Below, piece after piece: positions 1 to 5,463 of a DNA stretch of 5,463 bases. Source of the stretch: Candidatus Fermentibacteraceae bacterium. Lineage in GTDB: Bacteria > Fermentibacterota > Fermentibacteria > Fermentibacterales > JCC-6. Each line of letters begins with the position of its first letter. The first letter of the stretch is position 1. The stretch covers positions 1-5,463 of the forward strand of contig JAOZQW010000168.1 of NCBI GenBank assembly GCA_029932015.1. The letters are read 5' to 3'. The notes beneath the pieces are model-generated. The model was not told where the DNA came from, made no database searches, and saw nothing but the letters and a program-made list of their open reading frames with translations. Position numbers and translations under genes: made by a program.

Positions 1-604
1 TACCAGCGATGATGATGGCGACGGCTACCGGAACACTGAACTGGCCTGGGTGCTGGGTAAGCTCCAGTTCGAGATCGATTCTCTGCCCGATGGAGCATTC
101 CTCTCCACGGTGACGAACAACCACTTCGAAGACTGGAGTGATGTCAGACACTCAATCCCTGCCGATCCGGCACTATCGTATGATGTTTTCGGAGGTACGT
201 TAATCAGGCAGCTTCCGGACGGCACAGTCGAGGTGGCTGTAGACGAACTCGCCATGCGTGATTCATCGGTCGTTCTCATCACACCACAGCCAACATCCTG
301 CAGCGGAAGCATCACTCTTCCCAATAGGACAGGACTGACCTCCTGCTTCCCCTCCCCGTTCAGGGAGAGTGTCGAGATAGTATTTGAGATCGCTCCCGGG
401 GAGGGTGTGGTCAGTATCGAAGTGATAGACCTTTCAGGCAGAATAGTGGCCATTCCGTTCACAGGCCGCATGACTGAGCCTCGCGGAAATGTCCTCTGGG
501 ATGGTTCCGATCCAGCTGGGTCACGCCTACCGCCGGGAGTGTACTTCTGTCTCCTGAGAGCGGGAGAGACCGTCGACAGCGCAAGGCTTGTTCTGCTTCC
601 CTGA
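1..604 (+). CDS. C-terminal part of a secreted protein with FlgD-like / type IX-like sorting domain (5' partial)
   Basis: The reading frame is open from base 2 to the TGA at 602-604, giving 200 visible residues; the true start lies outside the window. The visible part opens with SDDDGDGYRN (residues 2-11), an Asp-rich DxDGDG loop like the calcium-binding loops of thrombospondin type 3 or dockerin-like repeats. A region of unknown fold follows (about 17-100). The last ~85 residues have the hallmarks of the FlgD Ig-like / secretion-system C-terminal sorting beta-sandwich: FPSPF (116-120), a strand rich in Val/Ile, VIDLSGR (141-147), an LWDG turn (165-168), PPGVYFCLLRAG (177-188) and a terminal LVLLP. 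In known families this domain ends large surface or secreted proteins, often as a type IX secretion signal. Secretion is therefore inferred; the enzymatic or binding role sits in the missing N-terminal part. A Cys replaces the usual aromatic in GVYFY. The GTG at 50 should not be taken as the start, because coding continues upstream. Confidence 0.85.
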   Translation, partial: TSDDDGDGYRNTELAWVLGKLQFEIDSLPDGAFLSTVTNNHFEDWSDVRHSIPADPALSYDVFGGTLIRQLPDGTVEVAVDELAMRDSSVVLITPQPTSCSGSITLPNRTGLTSCFPSPFRESVEIVFEIAPGEGVVSIEVIDLSGRIVAIPFTGRMTEPRGNVLWDGSDPAGSRLPPGVYFCLLRAGETVDSARLVLLP

Positions 605-629
605 AGTGACTCGCCGGAAAGCTATGGAA

Positions 630-651
630 TACCGCTCTCCCTGTGAGGGTA
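630..651 (+). other. Weak hairpin in the intergenic gap, possible transcript end or leader structure
   Basis: In the 78-base gap between the first gene and the next, TACC (630-633) pairs with GGTA (648-651) and CTC (635-637) with GAG (645-647), leaving one bulged G and a seven-base loop. CCCT/AGGG (639-642 with 646-649) is an alternative stem around a three-base loop. No run of T follows, so it is not a convincing intrinsic terminator. It could be a leader structure for the downstream cassette, or chance. I see no convincing -35/-10 pair in this gap. Confidence 0.2.
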
Positions 652-668
652 CAACAGCAGGAAGAGAT

Positions 669-675
669 AAGGAGG
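669..675 (+). promoter_or_regulatory. Strong ribosome binding site AAGGAGG for the CxxC protein gene
   Basis: AAGGAGG is complementary to the 16S rRNA anti-Shine-Dalgarno over all seven bases and lies 7 bases before the ATG at 683, which fixes that start. It is the strongest such site in the window and marks the head of the three-gene cassette. Confidence 0.8.
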
Positions 676-682
676 TTCTCAT

Positions 683-1159
683 ATGCTTCGCAACTGCTCC
701 GTTCTCATGCTGAGTCTGCTTCTGTCGGGAACTGCAATTTCAGGTGAGATGATAAGACTGGAATGTCCCGACTGCGGGATAGCATCCGGGGATCTCCTAA
801 GTGGAACAGGCAAAAGGATGAATCAGGTCAGGGCCGTCTACTGGGATCCTGTAGAGAGCCGCTTCATCGGCGTAGCTCTCTCAGCTGGTGACCTCTTCGA
901 GGAGGAGCGCGGCCTAGAGCTGGATTTCTCCTTCTACATGGGCGGAGGGGAGCAGTGGGAGCTATGGGAGGAATACCTTGTATTCTTCAATGGGATCACA
1001 ATGCCCGACACTCTGCATTTCCCTGAGGCCCTGATATCGTTCAGTTTCGATCTTCCTGACTGCCCTGTTGAGGGTTTCTTCCTCAGGATGACCGAACCAT
1101 ACATGTGCCCTGTCTGCGGAGGGGAGCTTCAACTGGACTTCACCGGATACTGGGACTGA
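683..1159 (+). CDS. Small exported protein with paired CxxC knuckles (zinc-ribbon-like), unknown function
   Basis: The product has 158 residues and starts at an ATG with a near-perfect ribosome binding site. Residues 1-20 look like a signal peptide: Arg3, a hydrophobic Leu-rich core, and a possible AIS/G cleavage site after residue 20. The mature part begins with ECPDCG (Cys28, Cys31), followed by a Gly/Ser-rich patch (36-43). It ends with MCPVCGGEL (Cys142, Cys145); a fifth mature Cys lies at 127. The two CPxCG knuckles are the usual halves of a zinc ribbon, but here about 110 residues separate them, so the middle would be a large insert, rich in aromatic and acidic residues, such as EQWELWEEY (90-98). 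Metal binding is inferred; disulfide formation is an alternative because the protein seems to be exported. I do not recognise a named family. It is the first gene of a likely operon with the two paralogues downstream, 24 bases away. Confidence 0.82.
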   Translation: MLRNCSVLMLSLLLSGTAISGEMIRLECPDCGIASGDLLSGTGKRMNQVRAVYWDPVESRFIGVALSAGDLFEEERGLELDFSFYMGGGEQWELWEEYLVFFNGITMPDTLHFPEALISFSFDLPDCPVEGFFLRMTEPYMCPVCGGELQLDFTGYWD

Positions 1160-1170
1160 GACAATAGACG

Positions 1171-1178
1171 AAAGGAAG
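1171..1178 (+). promoter_or_regulatory. Ribosome binding site of the first HEWG-motif gene
   Basis: AAAGGAAG ends 5 bases before the ATG at 1184. The only in-frame codons upstream run back to the previous gene's stop without another start, so this site and ATG define the start. Confidence 0.6.
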
Positions 1179-1183
1179 CTGTT

Positions 1184-2107
1184 ATGCTCCCGCTGATATT
1201 CGCAGCTCTGGTCGATACCGTAGTAGCCCCGCCCCCAGATTTCGATATCGTCTATATCCACGAGTGGGGAGCCGTGACCTTCACTGAGGAAGAGGTATTC
1301 TTCGGTGCCGCCCCACCCGGAGGACTGACAGAGTCTATCGATCCGGATATGTGGGAGGAGCCCGTCGCGAGGGCTCCGGTGGTCTACTTCTACGGTGCAC
1401 CTTTCTCCGGGACTTTCACAGTCAGCGTTCCGGAGGGAGACTTCGTAGAGACCATTCCGCAGCCCTGGGTCCCTGAAGCGGTTCTCCCCGTCACGCCGAA
1501 TTCAGATCTGCCTTCAGTAGCGATGTGGCGGTTCACCTCTGATCCCTACCCCCGGCATGAGCTGCTGAATGATCTGGAGATCGACTGTATCCCTGACGAT
1601 ATCCTCCGGATATGGCGACGACCGCCCTCGAATATGCTCACTTTCGAGGATACCTCCAGAGAGAAGTTCATTTACTATGAATGTACCCTGGACAGGGAGC
1701 TCTGCGAGGATTACCTCGAATCGGTACTCAGTCCAGGGGATCCGGCTGACGATCCCTCGAATGCCGGTCCAATGATGCGTTTCAGGATGGATGCTGGAAC
1801 CATCAGCGTCGAGATATACGGTTCCGGCCAGGAGCCAAGGCATCTCCTGAATCCCCTGATGAACAGGGATGTGATACTGGAGACCTTGTGTTCATGGGCG
1901 GATGGAACAATGAAATCCGAAGAGATCGCAGCCATGTGGGAGACCTGGGAGGACTGGATTATGAGCGGCACCTGGAGCGGTGAGGCGCTTCTCATATTCC
2001 CTCTCCCTTCTGACCTCGTAGAGCGTATGACAACCATAACGCTCGAGACCGAAGAGGACCTCGATCTGGATTATTCACGATTCTACTTCGGAGTCGCCTC
2101 AATCTAG
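1184..2107 (+). CDS. HEWG-motif protein, first of two tandem paralogues, unknown function
   Basis: The product has 307 residues. Its N-terminus (MLPLIFAALVDTVVA) is a short hydrophobic stretch that could be a signal peptide, but it has no Lys or Arg. Visible blocks are YIHEWGAVTF (24-33), APVVYFYGAPF (64-74) followed by beta-like alternating residues, KFIYYEC (161-167), and a C-terminal block with LCSW (235-238), KSEEI (244-248), MWETWEDW (251-258) and LLIFPLP (269-275). Each block recurs in the same order in the next gene, with about 43% identity by hand count over 77 C-terminal positions. From memory, the order HEWG - ETPVIYFY-like - FLFYRG-like - acidic helix with Trp - VP near the end resembles an uncharacterised family with HEWGTFTS in Planctomycetes and related bacteria, usually longer than this. 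No catalytic role is known to me. Cys167 and Cys236 are shared with the paralogue; Cys135 and Cys174 are not. It is the middle gene of a likely operon, with 24-base gaps on both sides. An extracytoplasmic location is inferred. Confidence 0.85.
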   Translation: MLPLIFAALVDTVVAPPPDFDIVYIHEWGAVTFTEEEVFFGAAPPGGLTESIDPDMWEEPVARAPVVYFYGAPFSGTFTVSVPEGDFVETIPQPWVPEAVLPVTPNSDLPSVAMWRFTSDPYPRHELLNDLEIDCIPDDILRIWRRPPSNMLTFEDTSREKFIYYECTLDRELCEDYLESVLSPGDPADDPSNAGPMMRFRMDAGTISVEIYGSGQEPRHLLNPLMNRDVILETLCSWADGTMKSEEIAAMWETWEDWIMSGTWSGEALLIFPLPSDLVERMTTITLETEEDLDLDYSRFYFGVASI

Positions 2108-2119
2108 GACCGCCAGGAC

Positions 2120-2126
2120 AGGAAGG
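2120..2126 (+). promoter_or_regulatory. Ribosome binding site of the second HEWG-motif gene
   Basis: AGGAAGG ends 5 bases before the ATG at 2132, the same spacing as for the preceding paralogue. A second AGGA at 2115-2118 is too far away to be favoured. Confidence 0.55.
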
Positions 2127-2131
2127 CTACA

Positions 2132-3046
2132 ATGATACCTCTCCTCTTCGCAGCAGCCCTGATAGACACGGTACCCTTAATCGATGATTCCAGCTGGAAT
2201 ACTATCTTTATCCACGAGTGGGGTGTCGTAACTTTAGGAGAGCAGCTAGTGAGCGGCTCAGTACCGGACGAGTACACATTCGAATTCGACTCCCCGGCCT
2301 CGCTCGATGACAAGGCTCCGGTAGTAACCTTCTACGGAAGCCCGTTCACTGATGCTCTTTTCAGCGTAGAACTCCATACAGGCAGGTTCACTGAGGCTTC
2401 CCCCCTGCCCGAAGGTTCATCTCTTTATGATCGAGTACTCCAATGGGATATAGCTTCCGCAGAAAACATGGGGGAGTCCTATGAGATACCGGCTTCTTCT
2501 CTTCCGGAGAGCCGCAGCTCCAGCGGCTGGGCTTATGATGACTGGAGGGACGGACAGGCTCACGTTCTCGAGTTCGCAGGCAGTATTGTGGATCGCTTCA
2601 TCTATTATGAGTGCTCCATTCCTTTCGGTCCGGACGATCCCTTCTTCCCGTTCGATCCCGGAAGGGGGGTTCACAGGGATTTCGAAGGTCAGGTTCTTGT
2701 CTTTGAACCCGGTTCATCGGATGGCATGAGAATATTCCTCTGCGGGAACGATGAGATCGCAGCAAGCTCTGATCTGATGGAGCCATACTCACGGGATGCA
2801 GTACTGGACATCCTCTGCTCCTGGTCTTCCGGGAGATTAAAATCTGACGAGATCAACGACATGTGGGAGGCATGGGAAACATGGGTACTGACAGAACAGT
2901 GGACCGGCGACAGACTGCTGGTCTTCGAACTGCCTCTGCACGCTATTGAGAGAATCTCAACGCTGAACCTGGAAACGAATGGAACGCAGGAGATCTCAAT
3001 TGAGAGATTCTACCTGGGAATGAGTCCTTTCTACTTCACGTTCTGA
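2132..3046 (+). CDS. HEWG-motif protein, second of two tandem paralogues, unknown function
   Basis: The product has 304 residues and starts with MIPLLFAAALIDTVP, closely echoing the first paralogue's start and again lacking basic residues. Shared blocks are FIHEWGVVTL (26-35), APVVTFYGSPF (62-72), RFIYYEC (155-161), LCSW (228-231), KSDEI (237-241), MWEAWETW (244-251), LLVFELP (262-268) and ERFYLGM (291-297). Between the second and third blocks it has GWAYDDWRDGQAH (132-144). This sits where the larger HEWGTFTS family, as I recall it, carries a conserved Arg/Asp-containing segment before its FLFYRG block. The middle (85-155 and 162-220) is poorly conserved between the two copies. Cys161 and Cys229 match the paralogue; Cys204 is unique. 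The gene closes the cassette and converges on the minus-strand gene 16 bases away, with no clear terminator between. A tandem duplication followed by long divergence explains the pair; possible outcomes are a heterodimer or specialisation on different partners. Confidence 0.85.
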   Translation: MIPLLFAAALIDTVPLIDDSSWNTIFIHEWGVVTLGEQLVSGSVPDEYTFEFDSPASLDDKAPVVTFYGSPFTDALFSVELHTGRFTEASPLPEGSSLYDRVLQWDIASAENMGESYEIPASSLPESRSSSGWAYDDWRDGQAHVLEFAGSIVDRFIYYECSIPFGPDDPFFPFDPGRGVHRDFEGQVLVFEPGSSDGMRIFLCGNDEIAASSDLMEPYSRDAVLDILCSWSSGRLKSDEINDMWEAWETWVLTEQWTGDRLLVFELPLHAIERISTLNLETNGTQEISIERFYLGMSPFYFTF

Positions 3047-3062
3047 ACACCGGCAGGGAGGT

Positions 3063-5051
3063 CTATCTCAATACTCTGATCTCATCAATGTAAACCGGCG
3101 GACCACTGTCGTGTGATATCCGTATCGATCCGTCTTCAAGGTCTGCAACTCGCAGAGGTACCGCAAATGTCTCTATCACTCGATTCTCCGGTCGATCATC
3201 GAGCGCACTGTCGCTCCGTCTGACAAACCGAAATGATGGGTGCCTCTCGGAAAGGGGCGTCTCAACTGTCAGATGCTGCGCGCCGACAGCAATGATCCCG
3301 CCACTGCCCGAGAGCTCAAGGGAAAGTGTATCCCCCGCCTTCATATCGGGCAGCAGGATCGATTGTCCCACTTCTCCCAGCACCAGCATCCTCTCAATGC
3401 TCACCGGCCAATAGTACCTCATGACAGGATCTGGAAGTTCAGGATACAGCTGTGTGCCCTGCGCGATGGAGGCAGGCAGATCCTCCGCCTCCAGTCCGGA
3501 TCTACCAAGACCCAGGAGAAGAAGAGCTGAAAGAATGGCAAATGAGAGTATTCCCGGGTTATCAGCGGTTCTCCTGAATAAGAACAGGAGCAAAAGAAGA
3601 AGAAGAACAGGAATAAAGAGCAAAACAGGATGACTCCTGATAATCGAGAAGCCGCTGACTGTCCCAAGGAGAGTGAGAATGCTGTCGCTTCCATCCGCAT
3701 AATTGTACCTGGTTAAAGGACAGGCAACAACAAGAGCCGTGACACCAATTGAGAGGATTACAAGCAGTCGAGTTCTCCGTTCCCCCCAGGCAAAGGAGAG
3801 CCCACAGGCAAACAAGGGAAGTACTGGAAGGAACATCCTTCCCGTAGGAGCCGGAAGACCGTGCCAGACCTGACCGGACCATACAACGAGAACGATCCAG
3901 TAGACCATTGAAGGAATGAAGAGTCTCCGGAAAAGAAGAGGAGACTTCCTCCTGAAGAGGAATAGACCAGGGATAGCGGATAGAACCCAGGGGGCTCTCA
4001 TGATAAGACCGGCTTCAGGGTCAAATAGACTCCATCCAGCATTGGAAAGGCCTGTGAGAGGAGCGTAAATTGCGTTGACCAGGATCAGGCGGAGTGATTG
4101 AATATTGCCGTACCTCTGAATGAAGACGGTCCCTCCGAGGATATACCTGTCAATTATCAGCAGGAGTATGCATACCGTTATGCCGAGAATGGGAATGAGC
4201 CATTTCTTTTTCCCTGACGGCAAGTTCATATACTCTACGATGACAATACCCGCTGCGAGTCCTGCATATCTCATCTTAATGAGGACAAGAGCCGCTGCAA
4301 GCAGGAATCTCAGGACAGACCACTTTCTTCCTTCGGGAAGCAGAACTCCCAGAGTGAATAGACAGAGTGCGAGCCATCCGGTCATTGCCAGACCAAGGAT
4401 GCTGAAACCCGGGTAAAGCAGGGCAGCTGCCACAGCTATCCGGGGATCGGTCAGTCTTGCCAGCAGGAGTACTCCAAACAGAGCGATCAGAACGGGAACG
4501 ATCCTCAATCCATTATCACCTGCAAGCAATCCGGGAGATATCAGAAGAGGGAATACCGTAGTATGATGCCCGATCTCTCCGCTCAGGTCACCCGTCCGGA
4601 GTTGTATCTCGTCGAAGCGTTCGGTGGATATTCCGGAAGAGGATGACGCAATTTCAGCGAATCGAACTTCGTCACCAGTGATCTCCGTCGTGATGAGGGA
4701 TAGCAGCAGTACCGGAAGAATCCCCCTTATCACTCCTGATCGACCATTCCGGGCAATTGAGATGCCCCATGCGACAAGACCTGCAACAGGCAAGGCGGCA
4801 GCGATCATCCATGCATTAGGATGAAGCATCCAGAGCCATGCGCCCAGGGTAAAGCTGAACGCCATCGGGAGGAACCATTTACCAGGTACAGCCCGTCCAT
4901 TGAGAATCCCTGCCAGGACCCATGCCGCAGGAATAATGCGTCCGACGAAGCCCGGCGAAGGCATCCCGGCAAGACGCCATACAACGAATATCCAGATACC
5001 GAAGAGCAGAATCGCAGGAGAGTACATCCACTCGCGGTTTAGTCTTTTCAC
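3063..5051 (-). CDS. Polytopic membrane protein, predicted GT-C fold glycosyltransferase (ArnT/PMT-like)
   Basis: The product has 662 residues. The start is a GTG at 5049-5051, supported by GGAGAG 5 bases upstream and a four-base overlap with the preceding gene; the ATG at residue 9 is less likely. I count about 15 hydrophobic segments (roughly 11-26, 37-53, 60-75, 81-99, 108-122, 183-200, 204-222, 225-239, 246-275, 284-300, 318-333, 353-366, 380-393, 404-444, 475-492, 501-516). Between segments 5 and 6 lies a large hydrophilic loop starting GDEVRFAEI (126-134). This resembles the DExRYAEIA motif in the first extracytoplasmic loop of ArnT/PMT enzymes, where an acidic residue is catalytic or metal-binding. 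HHTTVFPLL (162-170) and RIVPVLIALFGVLLL (183-197) also fit that architecture. Residues ~517-662 form a soluble beta-rich tail, as in other GT-C enzymes. The likely role is transfer of a sugar from a lipid carrier to an envelope glycan or protein; donor and acceptor cannot be read. A non-catalytic GT-C-like protein is the alternative. Confidence 0.75.
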   Translation of the reverse strand: MKRLNREWMYSPAILLFGIWIFVVWRLAGMPSPGFVGRIIPAAWVLAGILNGRAVPGKWFLPMAFSFTLGAWLWMLHPNAWMIAAALPVAGLVAWGISIARNGRSGVIRGILPVLLLSLITTEITGDEVRFAEIASSSSGISTERFDEIQLRTGDLSGEIGHHTTVFPLLISPGLLAGDNGLRIVPVLIALFGVLLLARLTDPRIAVAAALLYPGFSILGLAMTGWLALCLFTLGVLLPEGRKWSVLRFLLAAALVLIKMRYAGLAAGIVIVEYMNLPSGKKKWLIPILGITVCILLLIIDRYILGGTVFIQRYGNIQSLRLILVNAIYAPLTGLSNAGWSLFDPEAGLIMRAPWVLSAIPGLFLFRRKSPLLFRRLFIPSMVYWIVLVVWSGQVWHGLPAPTGRMFLPVLPLFACGLSFAWGERRTRLLVILSIGVTALVVACPLTRYNYADGSDSILTLLGTVSGFSIIRSHPVLLFIPVLLLLLLLFLFRRTADNPGILSFAILSALLLLGLGRSGLEAEDLPASIAQGTQLYPELPDPVMRYYWPVSIERMLVLGEVGQSILLPDMKAGDTLSLELSGSGGIIAVGAQHLTVETPLSERHPSFRFVRRSDSALDDRPENRVIETFAVPLRVADLEDGSIRISHDSGPPVYIDEIRVLR

Positions 5052-5463
5052 AGCAGCTCTCCATACAGGGAAGCATATACAACTGTGTGATTGAGAGGGC
5101 TGAATTCCTTCAGGAGAGTGATGGAAAGAGTATCCCCGGGAGATATTGTCAGTTCGATCACCTCAGTACCTGCCTGGAATGAAAGTGTATCCTCTCCAAG
5201 GCAGACGGCTGTCACAGGAAGTGAATCCCTTATCCCGCCGGTCTCCAGGGATAACCAGGCAGTCCAATAACCCTCGAACGGTGCGGGAAGGATTATCGCT
5301 GGTCTGGATGTGTTCAGTTCGGGAATGCTATAGGTAATGGTACCATTAACAATCACTGATCCTGCAATCACCGGTTCGATGCCTGGAGGTCCAGGCAGGC
5401 CGGTGAGAAATGCCCCAACGAGAAAGGCGCCGGGGATCAGAACATACTTCAGCCGGTTGTCCA
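5048..5463 (-). CDS. Small membrane-anchored beta-rich protein coupled to the GT-C gene (may be complete but for one base)
   Basis: The frame is open from the window edge to the TGA at 5048-5050. The visible protein starts DNRLKYVLIPGAFLVGAFL and continues into a Gly/Pro-rich linker, so a basic residue pair plus a hydrophobic span of about 15 residues gives a signal anchor or signal peptide. Next come about 110 residues of alternating hydrophobic and polar segments (such as SVIVNGTITYSI, TEVIELTISPGDTLSITLL, HTVVYASLYGEL) that suggest a beta-sandwich. The GTG at 5371 lies inside the linker region and would lose the anchor, so it is a poor start. The first codon seen is NTG, with its first base just outside the window; if N is A, G or T this is probably the true start and the protein has 138 residues. 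Its stop overlaps the next gene's start (GTGA), implying coupled translation. I do not recognise the family; an accessory subunit of the GT-C protein is a guess from context. Confidence 0.7.
   Translation of the reverse strand, partial: DNRLKYVLIPGAFLVGAFLTGLPGPPGIEPVIAGSVIVNGTITYSIPELNTSRPAIILPAPFEGYWTAWLSLETGGIRDSLPVTAVCLGEDTLSFQAGTEVIELTISPGDTLSITLLKEFSPLNHTVVYASLYGELL
5057..5062 (-). promoter_or_regulatory. Ribosome binding site GGAGAG for the GT-C gene, inside the upstream gene
   Basis: On the minus strand GGAGAG lies 5 bases before the GTG at 5051, within the last codons of the upstream gene. It favours this GTG over the ATG eight codons further in, and fits translational coupling through the GTGA overlap. 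Confidence 0.6.

Noticed and set aside
25..471. 148-codon open frame on the minus strand
   Set aside because: It lies opposite the first gene, which has clear FlgD-like domain motifs; the minus frame gives a low-complexity Ser/Thr-rich protein with no ribosome binding site that I can see.
588..628. Possible promoter pair TTGTTC and TATGGA before the CxxC gene
   Set aside because: The spacing of about 29 bases is far from the 16-18 expected, and neither box is convincing.
1514..1843. Minus-strand open frame opposite the first HEWG gene
   Set aside because: It is a shadow of a gene supported by its paralogue; no recognisable motif.
3047..3102. ACCGGC copies near the convergent stops as a terminator stem
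   Set aside because: They are direct, not inverted, copies; only the self-complementary CCGG core could pair and no T run follows.
3579..3630. Purine-rich AAG-repeat-like tract on the plus strand
   Set aside because: It is explained by a run of CTT/CTC Leu and Phe codons in membrane segment 475-492 of the GT-C protein; not a separate repeat or regulatory element.
3419..3882. Overlapping minus-strand frames in the GT-C gene, one Phe/Cys/Ser-rich
   Set aside because: They are out-of-frame readings of the Leu-rich membrane segments of the GT-C protein, not separate genes.
1..5463. tRNA, rRNA, CRISPR array, insertion sequence or phage features
   Set aside because: No regularly spaced repeats, transposase motifs, terminal inverted repeats or tRNA-like cloverleaf were seen on reading both strands; almost all bases are in genes.

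Overview
The window looks like bacterial chromosome from an uncultured lineage of the Fibrobacteres-Chlorobi-Bacteroidetes (FCB) neighbourhood or a similar candidate phylum (Fermentibacteria, Aegiribacteria or Eisenbacteria type). This is inferred from the FlgD-like / type IX-like C-terminal beta-sandwich on the first protein, the moderately high GC content (judged by eye, not counted), and tightly packed genes encoding exported, acidic, beta-rich proteins of unknown function. Unlike classical Bacteroidetes, the genes carry clear Shine-Dalgarno sites (AAGGAGG, GGAGAG). No taxonomic marker gene is present, so the assignment is weak.

Layout. Bases 1-604 (+) hold the C-terminal 200 codons of a large secreted protein ending in a FlgD-like / sorting-type domain. 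A 78-base gap with a strong ribosome binding site and a weak hairpin follows. Bases 683-3046 (+) form a three-gene cassette: a small exported protein with two CxxC knuckles (683-1159), then two divergent tandem paralogues of about 305 residues (1184-2107 and 2132-3046). The three genes are separated by two gaps of exactly 24 bases. The paralogues share an N-terminal IHEWGxVT motif, an APVVxFYGxPF block, an FIYYEC block and a Trp-rich C-terminal block. From memory, this block order matches a larger uncharacterised family with a HEWGTFTS motif found in Planctomycetes, Acidobacteria and relatives. These two would be compact versions of it.

Bases 3063-5463 lie on the minus strand and converge on the cassette with only 16 bases between stop codons. 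An upstream small membrane-anchored beta-rich protein (5048 to the window edge) overlaps by four bases (GTGA) a 662-residue polytopic membrane protein. The latter has the architecture of a GT-C type lipid-linked-sugar glycosyltransferase (ArnT/PMT-like): an acidic DE motif in the first large extracytoplasmic loop, about 15 membrane segments and a soluble C-terminal beta domain.

How the genes might work together: every product appears to be exported or membrane-bound, so the window is a cell-envelope region. The GT-C pair is probably translationally coupled and may form a complex. The role of the HEWG cassette is unknown, and no link between the two units can be shown beyond adjacency. No RNA genes, mobile elements, CRISPR arrays or gene-free stretches over 100 bases were seen.
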